Shown one piece after another: positions 24,428 to 32,069 of a stretch of DNA of 64,000 nt. How positions within the stretch are numbered: position 1 is the first letter of the stretch; the number at the start of each line of letters is the position of its first letter. Source of the stretch: Litorisediminicola beolgyonensis (GTDB lineage Bacteria; Pseudomonadota; Alphaproteobacteria; Rhodobacterales; Rhodobacteraceae); the NCBI RefSeq assembly GCF_042679605.1, contig NZ_JBHTMU010000016.1, forward strand, positions 32,737-96,736, read 5' to 3'. The position numbers were made by a program, and so were the translations under genes. The notes under the pieces are model-generated. The model did not search any database and was not told where the DNA came from. It saw only the letters and a program-made list of their open reading frames with translations.

Positions 24428-24745
24428 TCATCCCTCCGTCTCCCGCCACGCCCTGACGTATCGCGCATGCAGGCTGTCGTCGCGATCGACTGGACCCAGA
24501 AGGTTCGGACAGAAGTCGAGCGGTCCGAGGCGCCATAGATGGCGACAGGCGCAGCTGTTCACCAAATCCGTGGCGGCGGGATAGACCTCGATGGCGCGGG
24601 CCTCGCGCCCCCAGATCAGGTTCTTGATCTCGAAGAGCGTGTCCCAGCCGATCGACCCGTCGTGGTAGACAGCGGCGTGACCGATCACGTCATCGACGGT
24701 CACCTTGTGCCCGAGCACCTCGATATCGCGGACGAGATACGTCAC
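24428..24745 (-). CDS. Small phage protein, DUF7694-like
   Basis: Protein of 105 residues from the GTG at 24745, whose GTGA overlaps the stop of the gp27-like gene. The sequence VIGHAAVYHDGSIGWDTLFE, then AIEVYPAATDLVNSCACRHLW, has the YP-x-DLVN-x-RHLW pattern of a family found beside terminase genes in transposable phages. The long open frame upstream in this phase (to 25645) is Arg/Gly-rich shadow. Function is unknown; packaging or head assembly is suggested by position. Confidence 0.55.
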   Translation of the reverse strand: MTYLVRDIEVLGHKVTVDDVIGHAAVYHDGSIGWDTLFEIKNLIWGREARAIEVYPAATDLVNSCACRHLWRLGPLDFCPNLLGPVDRDDSLHARYVRAWRETEG

Positions 24746-25311
24746 CCGCTCACCCCGAGGATCTGCGCCTTGATGCCGGCGACGGTCTCGCCCGTCAGGC
24801 CCAGCTGACGCGCGTTCTTCTCGACGCTGTCGGCTGCCGCCTGGCGCGCCTCCCGCGCCGCGCGCTCCCGCTCGTCCGACACCAGCTTTTCGCGGATGCC
24901 CGAGCTCGCCATCACGTCCTTCAGCATCCGGCCGATGAAATGCAGCTCCTTGGGATCGATCTCGTCGCCCGGCTTGGTCATCTGCGCGTGCATGACCTTC
25001 CAGGCGAGCGAGGTGATCATCTGGAAGAGCACGTTGTGCCGTTGCGCTTCCTCCTCGAGGCCGTTCTGGTTCATCCAGTCGGCCGCCCAGGCGCTCGCCT
25101 CTTCCTGGACGCGGACGAACTCCTGGTACTCCTGCCCGTAGGCATGGAGCGCCGACTTTCCGATCCGAAGCTCGAGCCCCTCCTCCTGAAGCCGGAAGTT
25201 CAGGTCCTCGGCCAGCTGCTCGTAATCGCCGAAGCCCCGCGCCTTCAGCTCCTCCTGGAGGAACCGGCGCAGCTCCTCGGGGAGCAGATCGACCTTGCGC
25301 GGCGGCGGCAT
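24742..25311 (-). CDS. Mu gp27-like terminase small subunit (DUF3486)
   Basis: Protein of 189 residues. PPRKVDLLPEELRRFLQEEL, then ARGFGDYEQLAEDLNFRL and IGKSALHAYGQEYQ are the DUF3486/gp27 signature: an N-terminal DNA-binding helical unit followed by a long amphipathic helix region. It is thought to act as the small terminase subunit in Mu-like phages. The gene is separated from the large subunit by the plus-strand insertion at 23913-24425. Confidence 0.85.
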   Translation of the reverse strand: MPPPRKVDLLPEELRRFLQEELKARGFGDYEQLAEDLNFRLQEEGLELRIGKSALHAYGQEYQEFVRVQEEASAWAADWMNQNGLEEEAQRHNVLFQMITSLAWKVMHAQMTKPGDEIDPKELHFIGRMLKDVMASSGIREKLVSDERERAAREARQAAADSVEKNARQLGLTGETVAGIKAQILGVSG

Positions 25312-25314
25312 GCG

Positions 25315-25614
25315 TCAGCCCCTCGGCGACGGACGGCGCACGCCCGGATGCTCGGCGGCGCCCGTGGCCACCTCGACACCCCTGCCGGTCGCGGTGGCGA
25401 CCACGACGCCGTCGCCGAGATCGGTCATCTCGAGAAGCTCCTGCTCGTGCAGCCAGCTCAGCGCCGCGATCAGCTGATCGCGCGAGGTCGAGACCCCGAC
25501 GCCGTTGACCACGTCGTGCAGGATCGAGGTGTTCGACGTGTAGGTGCTGGCACTCGCGAGATGACGCAGAATGGCCAGGCGGCGGTGTTCGGTGATGGTT
25601 TTCAGGTCGGGCAT
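25315..25614 (-). CDS. Mu gp26-like winged-helix protein
   Basis: Protein of 99 residues: MPDLKTITEHRRLAILRHLA, then SNTSILHDVVNGVGVSTSRD and LSWLHEQELLEMTDLGDGVV. This is the winged-helix pattern of the gp26-type (VpaChn25_0724 family) proteins that precede gp27 in transposable phages. Only the part from 25614 is coding; upstream the frame is shadow. Stop is three bases above the gp27 start. Confidence 0.75.
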   Translation of the reverse strand: MPDLKTITEHRRLAILRHLASASTYTSNTSILHDVVNGVGVSTSRDQLIAALSWLHEQELLEMTDLGDGVVVATATGRGVEVATGAAEHPGVRRPSPRG

Positions 25615-25622
25615 GGCGGTCC

Positions 25623-25925
25623 TCAGGGATCGGGTTGCATGACACCGGGGTGCCGACGGTGGCCGAGAGCGGTCTCTCGGCCGAGGGGAGTGAGGCGGGC
25701 GACGGGACTGTCCTCGCTGCCTTTCAGGAGCACGAGCATCTGCTCGGCGAGCCACGCCAGGCAGCCTGACATCTGGTCGGTGTTGGTCGGCACGCCGACG
25801 GCGCGGCAGTGCTCCCGCAAAAGCATCGCAGACAGCTCGTAGCCGGGCGTATGCGCGAGCCTGACGATGACCTCGAGCCGCCGCTTTTCGGTCTCGACCT
25901 GCGCGACGGGCCAAGGGGGAAACAT
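25623..25925 (-). CDS. Second gp26-like winged-helix phage protein
   Basis: Protein of 100 residues: EKRRLEVIVRLAHTPGYELS, then LLREHCRAVGVPTNTDQMSG and LAWLAEQMLVLLKGSED. The layout parallels the neighbouring gene (helix, recognition helix around TNTDQ, wing), so it is probably a diverged copy of the gp26-type protein. ATG overlaps the TGA of the DUF2730 gene. Function unknown. Confidence 0.6.
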   Translation of the reverse strand: MFPPWPVAQVETEKRRLEVIVRLAHTPGYELSAMLLREHCRAVGVPTNTDQMSGCLAWLAEQMLVLLKGSEDSPVARLTPLGRETALGHRRHPGVMQPDP

Positions 25926-26299
25926 CAGCTCTTGCCTCCGGATGCGATGAACGCGGCCTTGTAGAGGGTCTGGGTCATGCCGCTGAGCTGCTGGAGGGTC
26001 GATTTCATGCCCTCCATCGCGACCTTGACCTCCATGAAGTCGCGGGCGGTGGGCAGCGCGTCCAGGCGGTCTTTGATCGAGCTCACGTCACGCTCAAGCT
26101 TGTCGACGTTCTCCTCGAGCTTCTGCAGCCGCTCGGTGACGCGCGCGTTCGAGCTCTCGACCCCGATCGTGCGGCTGTCCACATAGCTCCGCGAGCGCCG
26201 GTCCCACCAGAGAAACACCCCGGCGCCGGAGCTGATCATCAGCACGACGAGACCGACGATCACCTCGGTCAGTTTCAGCCATTCGAATAGTTCGCCCAT
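25925..26299 (-). CDS. Mu gp25-like membrane protein (DUF2730)
   Basis: Protein of 124 residues from the ATG at 26299. One transmembrane helix lies near residues 11-33 (EVIVGLVVLMISSGAGVFLW), followed by a coiled coil (RLQKLEENVDKLERDVSSIK). This is the DUF2730/gp25 layout seen next to gp26 and gp27 in Mu-like phages. It may couple lysis or packaging to the membrane. Its stop overlaps the next ATG. Confidence 0.7.
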   Translation of the reverse strand: MGELFEWLKLTEVIVGLVVLMISSGAGVFLWWDRRSRSYVDSRTIGVESSNARVTERLQKLEENVDKLERDVSSIKDRLDALPTARDFMEVKVAMEGMKSTLQQLSGMTQTLYKAAFIASGGKS

Positions 26300-26306
26300 G
26301 CGCGCC

Positions 26307-26717
26307 TCAGAACAGAGCGTAGACCGTGACGACCCAGATCGCCGCGAGAAGGAAGCCTTGGCCCGAGACCGGCTCAATCCAGTCACGACCGGCCGGGACA
26401 GCGCGCCGGCTGGCGATCACCAGGTTGAAGATCGACAGGGTGACAAAGCCCGACAGGAGCTCCGGCGCGGGGTGCTTGGACCAGAGGTCGAGACCGTAGG
26501 GCACGAGGATGCGCGCGAGGACGTAATAGACCCTCTCAACGATGAGCGCCGAGAGCGCCAGTGCGAGGGACACTCTCGAAAACGCCGGCGCCATGACGCG
26601 CCCGATCCCGCCCCGAACTGCAAGCACCCGCTGTGCCTCGGCGAAGACCAGGACGATGGCCACGCACATGCAGACATGCGACGCGACCGCGAAGGCGCTG
26701 GGCCCGAGATCAAGCAT
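26307..26717 (-). CDS. Phage integral membrane protein, possible holin partner
   Basis: Protein of 136 residues starting MLDLGPSAFAVASHVCMCVA. Four hydrophobic segments are visible, at about 7-30, 46-70, 85-105 and 115-133, the last ending LLAAIWVVTVYALF. It lies between a small signal-peptide protein and DUF2730 in the lysis region, so a holin, antiholin or pinholin role is possible. I do not recognise its family. Confidence 0.5.
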   Translation of the reverse strand: MLDLGPSAFAVASHVCMCVAIVLVFAEAQRVLAVRGGIGRVMAPAFSRVSLALALSALIVERVYYVLARILVPYGLDLWSKHPAPELLSGFVTLSIFNLVIASRRAVPAGRDWIEPVSGQGFLLAAIWVVTVYALF

Positions 26718-27009
26718 CGACGCCCTCCTCGAGCTGAATGGCGAGCGTTCCCTGCGCGAGAAAACAGGCAGAGCCATCCTCGAGTACGAGAAGCAGCGTC
26801 CAGCTCCGCTTGAGGCCGCTCGAGGACCACAGCTCGATCCGCTTGCCCTCGATGGTTTCGGAAGCGACCAGGCTTTCGCCGAAGGTCTCGGTCAGAGCCG
26901 CGACGAGCGGTGCGCGAGGACCGCAGACGGTTTCGACCTGGGCGGTCGCCGGGTGCGAGCCGAAGAGGAAGGCGACCAGCGCGGCCAAGTGGAAGATCAG
27001 AGAAATCAT
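26710..27009 (-). CDS. Small secreted phage protein of the lysis region
   Basis: Protein of 99 residues. An N-terminal signal peptide (MISLIFHLAALVAFLFGS, cleavage likely after ATA) leads to a small domain with VETVCGPRAPLVAALTETFG and SWTLLLVLEDGSACFLAQG. Two cysteines could pair in the periplasm. ATG overlaps the holin TGA and its stop overlaps the next gene. A spanin-like or lysis-modulating role is possible but no lipobox is present. Confidence 0.5.
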   Translation of the reverse strand: MISLIFHLAALVAFLFGSHPATAQVETVCGPRAPLVAALTETFGESLVASETIEGKRIELWSSSGLKRSWTLLLVLEDGSACFLAQGTLAIQLEEGVDA

Positions 27010-27530
27010 GCGCCCGCCTTGAGATCGGCGATGATCTCTTCCTTGGTCTTCGAACCGACCGAGCTGCCGTAGAAGAAGTTTCCGACCTGGGTGGTCATGG
27101 TCCCAAGCGAGCCGACCATTATCAGCAGAACCTCGCTGCCGCTATCGGGCAGGCCGAACCGGAAGATGTAGGCGAGAACCCCGAAGAACCCGAGGACGAT
27201 CGCGAGACCAAGCACCGACGGGGTCCAGTCGCGGGTGGCAGTCTGTCGCTGCCGAGCGCTTGCACGATCCTTCGCGGCGATCTCCTCGAGCTGCACGCCC
27301 GCGGCTTCCAGCTCCGCTTGAAACTGCAGCTCGATCTCCTTCAGCTTGACCAGGTCCTGCGGACTGGCGTGCTGGATTGCACGGGCGATCTGATGTTCCG
27401 ACGCGTCCTTGTCGCCGATCAGGGCACCGGCGATCTCGCGCGCGGCAACGCCCGCGAGCGGTCCGCCCAGGGCGGTGGCGAGCGTCGGCGCGACGGTGGC
27501 GACCACGCCGGTCAGTTTCCGGAGGTTCAT
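27006..27530 (-). CDS. Holin, three-transmembrane GTA type
   Basis: Protein of 174 residues from the ATG at 27530. The N-terminal MNLRKLTGVVATVAPTLATA and LGGPLAGVAAREIAGALIG, the middle charged coil (KEIELQFQAELEAAGVQLEE) with DRASARQRQTATRDWTPSVL, and two C-terminal helices around 120-165 match the holin_3TM family known from gene transfer agent release. It overlaps the amidase stop by four bases. It should permeabilise the inner membrane for the endolysin. Confidence 0.8.
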   Translation of the reverse strand: MNLRKLTGVVATVAPTLATALGGPLAGVAAREIAGALIGDKDASEHQIARAIQHASPQDLVKLKEIELQFQAELEAAGVQLEEIAAKDRASARQRQTATRDWTPSVLGLAIVLGFFGVLAYIFRFGLPDSGSEVLLIMVGSLGTMTTQVGNFFYGSSVGSKTKEEIIADLKAGA

Positions 27531-28399
27531 GCGGGCTGCCTTTCGGTGATGAAATCGGCGTAGTCGGCGACGATCCACCCCTCGCGGCCGGCGTATTGAA
27601 CGCGGTGCCAGTCGCGGCCCTCGAAGGTGCCGCTGCGGAGGACGGGAACGCGGGTTCCGTGCGGGATCGCGACCAGGACGTTAGGGTTGAAGCTCGGCCA
27701 GCGGCGCATGTTCAACGTGTCGCCCGGCGTGTTGATCTCCACGAACTCCGATGCCCCAACAGCCCGCGAAAGGATCTCCGCCTCCTCGTCGAGCGGATCC
27801 TCGCGGCCGAAGATCAGCGAGCGGATTTGCTCGAGCGGAAAGAGCGGGTTGGTGTCGACCTTGCGGCCGGGCGAGACGTACCAATGCGTCGTGATGTCAT
27901 GAAGCGTCGGCAGCTCGTCGAAGAGGAACTGCATCAGGTCCACGAAGGTCGCGATCTGCTCCGGCGTGTAGGGCATCCACAGTCCGTGCCCATGCTCCGG
28001 CGTGGTACACTCCTGAATGCCGTAGCTGGCAATCTCGAAGCTGTCCCCGTACCAGGCCAGAGCATGGGTCTCGCTTTCCCGGCTCATCCGCCCGGGATTG
28101 ACCATCTCGACACCGATCGAGAAGCCGTTGCACCATTGCCGCCCGTGATAGACCGACCGCCCGGCATGGTTGGCGCGGCGGTTCACTGGCACCTGCTGTT
28201 CGATCGCGCCGTCGCGCTCGATCACGAAATGCACCGACACCTTCCGGTCGTTCTTGCGCAGATAGCCCGCGGCCAAGCCTGGCGCGATCCGGCTGGCGGT
28301 ATCGTGGGCGATGACGATCGTCGGCTCGATCTCGGCGCCAATGCAGACCGCCGGTCGGTAGGGCATGTTGTCGAGCAAGCCGTCTGTGATCCGGGACAT
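27527..28399 (-). CDS. Endolysin: N-acetylmuramoyl-L-alanine amidase with SH3-like domain
   Basis: Protein of 290 residues. An Amidase_2 domain covers about 22-190: IVIAHDT with His32, VSVHFVIERDGAIEQ with His57, NHAGRS with His78, GFSIGVEMVN, and HWYVSPGRKVDTNPLF near the C-terminal end with the last metal-ligand candidates. Residues about 220-285 form an SH3b-type domain (LNMRRWPSFNPNVLVAIPHG, DWHRVQYAGREGWIVADY). No signal peptide is seen, so release depends on the holin. ATG at 28399 with AGGTG above. It is the first gene after the Mor-like gene and its terminator, so probably the first late gene. Confidence 0.88.
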   Translation of the reverse strand: MSRITDGLLDNMPYRPAVCIGAEIEPTIVIAHDTASRIAPGLAAGYLRKNDRKVSVHFVIERDGAIEQQVPVNRRANHAGRSVYHGRQWCNGFSIGVEMVNPGRMSRESETHALAWYGDSFEIASYGIQECTTPEHGHGLWMPYTPEQIATFVDLMQFLFDELPTLHDITTHWYVSPGRKVDTNPLFPLEQIRSLIFGREDPLDEEAEILSRAVGASEFVEINTPGDTLNMRRWPSFNPNVLVAIPHGTRVPVLRSGTFEGRDWHRVQYAGREGWIVADYADFITERQPA

Positions 28400-28403
28400 T
28401 GGA

Positions 28404-28434
28404 GCACCTGCCTCTGTGTGGAATGAGCAGGTGC
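28404..28434 (-). promoter_or_regulatory. Inverted repeat in the leader of the late operon
   Basis: GCACCTG at 28404-28410 and CAGGTGC at 28428-28434 form a perfect seven-base inverted repeat with a 17-base spacer, just above the amidase start codon. On the minus strand the promoter-distal arm contains the AGGTG that serves as Shine-Dalgarno. It could be a dimeric activator site for the Mor-like protein or an RNA hairpin that masks the ribosome site. Both readings are inferences. Confidence 0.45.
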
Positions 28435-28455
28435 AGAATGCCGCGTTCCGGGGAT

Positions 28456-28483
28456 GCAAAAACACCCGCAAGGGTTTGCGGGG
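28456..28483 (-). terminator. Rho-independent terminator after the Mor-like gene
   Basis: On the minus strand CCCCGCAA and TTGCGGGT form the stem, with an ACCC loop, followed by GTTTTTGC. It lies ten bases after the stop of the Mor-like gene and ends the early/middle transcript before the lysis genes. The core is nearly identical to the terminator at 18665-18696. Confidence 0.82.
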
Positions 28484-28492
28484 AAGGCCGGA

Positions 28493-28861
28493 TCAGAAGG
28501 GCAAATCGGGCTGATCGGGGGGTGAGATAGCCGCCGATCGGGCAAGGTAGGCGCGCACGGTGACGTCACTGACGCGCAGTCTGCGAGCGATCTCCGATTT
28601 CGGCAAGCCTTGGGATCTGAGAACCTGGGCGAGCCACGGTTTGGCGAGAGGAATGCGTGCCGGCAGCCGCTCCGACATCGCCGCCAGCTGCCGAGCCTTC
28701 TCGATGCCAACGAGGCGCGCGACCCGGCCGCGGCGCTTGGGTGCCTTCGGGAAGTAGAGCTCGGCGCCGCCGAACTCGAGAAGGAAGCCAACCGTCGCAT
28801 CGACGCCCAGGACGTCGACAAAAGGCGCGATATTGGCGGGAATGCGCGGAGCGTCAGTCAT
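28493..28861 (-). CDS. Mor/C-like activator of late genes
   Basis: Protein of 122 residues. DVLGVDATVGFLLEFGGAEL with YFPKAP matches the dimerisation region of the Mor family, and the C-terminal SQGLPKSEIARRLRVSDVTV with RAYLAR is the helix-turn-helix. In Mu, Mor and C switch on middle and late promoters. Position agrees: it is the last gene of the early block, followed by a terminator and then the lysis/head genes. Its start overlaps the end of the upstream small gene by eight bases. Confidence 0.78.
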   Translation of the reverse strand: MTDAPRIPANIAPFVDVLGVDATVGFLLEFGGAELYFPKAPKRRGRVARLVGIEKARQLAAMSERLPARIPLAKPWLAQVLRSQGLPKSEIARRLRVSDVTVRAYLARSAAISPPDQPDLPF

Positions 28862-29108
28862 CCTGCGCCGATCCCCGCCGCTTCCCCTGCCCGATCTTCG
28901 GCTGGTTGTGCGGCGTCACGGTGACGACAGAGCCGTCCACGATCCGGTGGACGAAGCCGCCGGAGATCGCGCCAGCGGCCCCGTGCTCGATGGCTTGCTC
29001 CGCCCGTCGTCCGATCTCGCAGCGGATCGCCGCGATATCCAAGCCTGCCACCCGCTCGAGATAGCGGACGACGGCGTGGTCGGTGACATGGAGCAGCGGC
29101 TTTTTCAC
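28854..29108 (-). CDS. Small early phage protein, unknown
   Basis: Protein of 84 residues from GTG at 29108, whose GTGA overlaps the stop of the GemA-like gene. It begins with (M)KKPLLHVTDHAVVRYLERV and contains IRCEIGRRAEQAIEHGAAGA and VTVTPHNQPKIG. The VRYLERV-x-GLDI pattern recurs in small early proteins of alphaproteobacterial transposable phages. No function is known to me. The longer open frame above it is Arg-rich shadow. Confidence 0.55.
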   Translation of the reverse strand: MKKPLLHVTDHAVVRYLERVAGLDIAAIRCEIGRRAEQAIEHGAAGAISGGFVHRIVDGSVVTVTPHNQPKIGQGKRRGSAQDD

Positions 29109-29560
29109 GACCGGTGTTCCTCCCAGTCGAAGTCGATAGCGCTGCGGCGCCCCCAAGCCGTCAGCGCCTGGATGACATCGTCGATCTGAATGTGCTCCCG
29201 CAGCATGTCGACATCGGCCGGAACCACCTGCCACACAGGACCGAAGCGCTTCCGGATGAAGGCGTTGAGACCCGCGCGCGACGGATCGCGCAACTGGCCT
29301 GCCTCTCCGAGCTTCTTCCAGAGAACATGGATCAGCCTCAGGTCCGCCCGGGGCGCGCCGCGCCGCGTCGGCCGGGCCCCGACTTGCGGCTTGAAGCCCG
29401 AGGCCTTGAGACGCGCGACAACAAGCTCGAGCTCGGCCTCGGTCATGTCGCGCATCGACGCCTTGCCCGTCGCGGCCAGTTGCAGGTCGCGACGCGCCTC
29501 GGCGTCGAGCCCCAGCTCGCGACAGCCGACATGGACCAGCTTCTGCAGAGCCCGCGTCAT
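29105..29560 (-). CDS. gemA: GemA-like regulatory protein (Mu gp16, DUF1018)
   Basis: Protein of 151 residues: LQKLVHVGCRELGLDAEARR, then LAATGKASMRDMTEAELELV and VARLKASGFKP. This is the DUF1018/GemA pattern. A C-terminal domain (LIHVLWKKLGEAGQLRDPSR, then FIRKRFGPVW) is common to the family too. In Mu, GemA affects host gene expression and DNA supercoiling. ATG overlaps the upstream small gene by four bases. Confidence 0.85.
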   Translation of the reverse strand: MTRALQKLVHVGCRELGLDAEARRDLQLAATGKASMRDMTEAELELVVARLKASGFKPQVGARPTRRGAPRADLRLIHVLWKKLGEAGQLRDPSRAGLNAFIRKRFGPVWQVVPADVDMLREHIQIDDVIQALTAWGRRSAIDFDWEEHRS

Positions 29561-29706
29561 CGCAGGCTCGCAGGATGCTTAGAGAACACCAGGATCCGCC
29601 GGCCGAGATAGAGCTCGAAGGCGCCATCCCACCACCCGAAGCCGACCTTCCAGTCGCCGGTGCCCCACTGATCGAAGTGGACGTGCCGCAGGAAGAAGCT
29701 CTTCAT
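29557..29706 (-). CDS. 49-residue early phage protein
   Basis: Begins MKSFFLRHVHFDQWGTGDWK and ends LVFSKHPASLR; it is rich in aromatic residues (several Trp, Phe and Tyr). Start at 29706 and an ATGA overlap with GemA at the other end support it as a real gene. The larger frame above it belongs to the ORF6N gene in another phase. No family recognised. Confidence 0.6.
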   Translation of the reverse strand: MKSFFLRHVHFDQWGTGDWKVGFGWWDGAFELYLGRRILVFSKHPASLR

Positions 29707-29710
29707 CGGA

Positions 29711-30328
29711 TCACGCGCTCCAGAAGAGACCGAGCTGCGTCCCGGAGGGCGCGCGCTCAATGAGCCCGAGGCCAAGCATTTCCTTGATCGCCTGTTCGAG
29801 CTTCCAGCGCGGATAGTTCGTCGCCTGGAACAGCTGATCGAAGCTCTGACCTTCCAGGAGCGCCTGCTGGACGCGGCCGTAGATCGGCTTCTTGACGATG
29901 CTGTCAGAGCGGAGCTTCGCGATGACCGCGCGCGCTTCGGCCATCGCGCGCTGTTCCATCGTGGTGAACGCGTCGTTGATCGCCACCGCGACGGCGTCGG
30001 CGATCTCCCCCTTGAGGACGCCGGAGAGCATATTCGCCCCTGCATGCGTGAAGGCCATCGGCTCGTATCGAACCTTCGACGAGAGGGCGTTTGCGGTCAC
30101 ACTTTGTGACCGCAAACGTACCTTCTCGGCTTCTTCGAGACGGAAAACATTCCGCTCTGGGAAACGCGCCTGCCGACGCTTGACAGCTTGGTTCAACGCC
30201 TTGGTCGATGTGCCGTAGACCTCAGCCAAGTCACTGGCGAGCATGAACGGCGGTCTGCCGTCGAGAGTGTAGATCGGGCAGTCCTTGCCCGCGATCGTGA
30301 AGAGGGTCAGGGGGGAGGTCATAGTCAT
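29711..30328 (-). CDS. ORF6N-domain phage protein
   Basis: Protein of about 205 residues. IAGKDCPIYTLDGRPPFMLA, EVYGTSTKALNQAVKRRQAR and FPERNVFRLEEAE match the ORF6N DNA-binding domain of phage and large-virus proteins. The C-terminal part (KKPIYGRVQQALLEGQSFDQ, then PRWKLEQAIKEMLGLGLIE) resembles a winged-helix unit. Two ATGs, at 30328 and 30322, lie 3 and 9 bases below AAGGAG; the second is better spaced. Role in phage regulation or antirepression is inferred. Confidence 0.7.
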   Translation of the reverse strand: MTMTSPLTLFTIAGKDCPIYTLDGRPPFMLASDLAEVYGTSTKALNQAVKRRQARFPERNVFRLEEAEKVRLRSQSVTANALSSKVRYEPMAFTHAGANMLSGVLKGEIADAVAVAINDAFTTMEQRAMAEARAVIAKLRSDSIVKKPIYGRVQQALLEGQSFDQLFQATNYPRWKLEQAIKEMLGLGLIERAPSGTQLGLFWSA

Positions 30329-30395
30329 GTTCTCCTTCGGGTCTTGTTGAGAGGGCGGTCCCGGGGGTGTCCGATCACCCAGGACCGATGACGGA

Positions 30396-31046
30396 TCAGG
30401 CCTTCGCAAGATCGATGGTGATGGGTTCCCAGGCAGCGTCATGCGCGGCACGCTGGTAGCAGCGGACGTAGGTCTTCGATCCGACCACACGCATCGCACT
30501 CCGGATCGCGTCCATCGCCTTGCGCCATCGCGCGTCGGTGATCTCGAGGCGGAGGAGCATGAAGATCTCCGCCCGGTTCACAGTGCCTTCCTTGTCGGTG
30601 TTGAAGGCGCGCGTGACGATGGCGCGCAGCTCGGGCCGGGCGTCGGCGGCCCACTCATTCAGGCACTCGTCGATCAGCGCCTTCGCGATCTGGAGCTGCG
30701 GACCGAAATCGATATTGTCGGCGACCGCCACCTGGACCTTGAAGAGCGCGTCGTGGCTTATGAAGGTCTTGTTGCCCTTGGCGCCGCCCTTCGAGGCCTC
30801 GTACTCCTGCGCAAGGATCGCTTCAAAGTCGCCGAGATCGTTGAAGGTGTGCTCCTTGAAGCGCGCGATCTGCGAACTCAGGGCCATCGCGTAGCCAATG
30901 ATCTTCCGGACCGTCTCGTCCTCCAGAAGATCTTCGGCGCGGACGGTCTCGACCGGCTGCAAGCCGCCTTTCGCGTCATAGAGATACTCCCGCCCGTCGA
31001 TCTCTCGACGGCCGGAAGCAATGGGTGCTGGGGTGAACTCGGTCAT
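30396..31046 (-). CDS. DUF3164 family early phage protein
   Basis: Protein of 216 residues. REIDGREYLYDAKGGLQPVE, then GNKTFISHDALFKVQVAVAD and FGPQLQIAKALIDECLNEW, are characteristic of DUF3164, a family almost confined to Mu-like phages. It lies after the small genes that follow MuB, as in other transposable phages. Biochemical function is not known. Confidence 0.85.
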   Translation of the reverse strand: MTEFTPAPIASGRREIDGREYLYDAKGGLQPVETVRAEDLLEDETVRKIIGYAMALSSQIARFKEHTFNDLGDFEAILAQEYEASKGGAKGNKTFISHDALFKVQVAVADNIDFGPQLQIAKALIDECLNEWAADARPELRAIVTRAFNTDKEGTVNRAEIFMLLRLEITDARWRKAMDAIRSAMRVVGSKTYVRCYQRAAHDAAWEPITIDLAKA

Positions 31047-31049
31047 CGG

Positions 31050-31346
31050 TCAGTCCTCTCGGTCTTGGGTAAGGGTCGGGAATGCGGCCGCGCGGTCGCG
31101 CTCTTCGATCTCTGCCAGGCGCCACCGGATACGGTCCGGATGCCATTCGCTGGACAGGAAGCGCGGATCGTCGATCGTCTGGTCGGCTTGAATTGCCGGC
31201 AGTCCGACGGATGCGAGCACCGCGGCCATCGCCTCGATCTCCGCGTAGGTGACGTAACTGGCGCCGCGCGGACCGGCGCGGTCGATCTTGGCGAGGGCCT
31301 GGCCGGCGAGCGTCAGGGTCAGCGCGAGGTTCGGCGCATCAGTCAC
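31050..31346 (-). CDS. Small early phage protein, unknown
   Basis: Protein of 98 residues starting with GTG at 31346, preceded by GGAGG at five bases; an ATG at 31358 is the alternative but has no ribosome site. Contains LALTLTLAGQALAKIDRAGP, then YVTYAEIEAMAAVLASVGLP and a charged C terminus. Four bases above the DUF3164 start. No recognised family. Confidence 0.55.
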   Translation of the reverse strand: MTDAPNLALTLTLAGQALAKIDRAGPRGASYVTYAEIEAMAAVLASVGLPAIQADQTIDDPRFLSSEWHPDRIRWRLAEIEERDRAAAFPTLTQDRED

Positions 31347-31683
31347 GGGCGCCTCCATCGTCGAGCACCGCGTCGACGATCCCGTCCCGCGCCACGAGCT
31401 CGAGGATTTCGGCCGCGAGCTCGCGCGCCGTCATGTTGCGGTGAAGAGCGAAAGGTTCGAGCGTGTCCAGCACGCGCTGCTCGATCACGATCCGCGGCTT
31501 CGTGCAGAAATTGCCGGTCATCTTGGTCGGCCGGGCGATCGGGACGCCCTTTTTCCGCTGCTCCGCAATGATCGAGTAGACGCGTTCCGCCGGCACACCG
31601 ACCTGCGTCGCGATGTCGAGGCGAGAGACGTTCTCCCGTGCCAGTTCGATGATGCGATCGATCTTGTACTGCGGGATGGTCAT
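31339..31683 (-). CDS. Small HTH-like early phage protein
   Basis: Protein of 114 residues: YKIDRIIELARENVSRLDIA, then TQVGVPAERVYSIIAEQRKK, a clear helix-turn-helix, followed by RHMTAREL-like AELLELVARDGI. ATG at 31683 overlaps the upstream TGA. The upstream part of the open frame is shadow. It probably binds DNA; the target is unknown. Confidence 0.6.
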   Translation of the reverse strand: MTIPQYKIDRIIELARENVSRLDIATQVGVPAERVYSIIAEQRKKGVPIARPTKMTGNFCTKPRIVIEQRVLDTLEPFALHRNMTARELAAEILELVARDGIVDAVLDDGGARD

Positions 31684-32069
31684 TGCTCTTCCTCGCCGTT
31701 GTGGAGCGGGCAGCTGTTGCAGGCCCGGAACATGGTGACGTTGAGCGTATTGGCGGTGTTCAATCGTCCGGCCCGCGATCGCCAAAGGCGGCAGCGGTCC
31801 ATCCCGATGGTGCCCAGAGCGGGGCAGTCGACGGTCGCGGCCTCGTAGACCCCGCGGTAGATGTCCTCGATCCGGGCCAGATCGGCCGGATAGGTGCGCT
31901 TGATCACCTGGCTGATCAGGGAGGCAGAGACGCCGAGGCGCTTGGCGACCCTGTTCTGGCTCGTCTCCGCGCAGGCACGCGCAAGGCCCTCGACCCAAGC
32001 GGGAAGAGCTGCGCCCCAGGCGTGCCGCGCGCGTTCGACAGGGCCTTGAATGCCCGTTTCAACGGTCAT
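31680..32069 (-). CDS. HTH regulator with four-cysteine C-terminal cluster
   Basis: Protein of 129 residues. An HTH spans about 36-58 (SQNRVAKRLGVSASLISQVI). The C-terminal part carries Cys82, Cys93, Cys117 and Cys120 in DCPALG, DRCRLW and RACNSCPLH, a plausible zinc or iron-sulfur site. ATG at 32069 has AGGAGG eight bases above; a GTG three codons earlier is less likely. It overlaps the upstream gene by 11 bases. Confidence 0.6.
   Translation of the reverse strand: MTVETGIQGPVERARHAWGAALPAWVEGLARACAETSQNRVAKRLGVSASLISQVIKRTYPADLARIEDIYRGVYEAATVDCPALGTIGMDRCRLWRSRAGRLNTANTLNVTMFRACNSCPLHNGEEEQ

Noticed and set aside
24746..25645. Long upstream part of the frame containing the DUF7694-like gene
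   Set aside because: Shadow composition (Arg, Gly, Asp runs) across the gp27 and gp26 genes; the GTG at 24745 is the real start.
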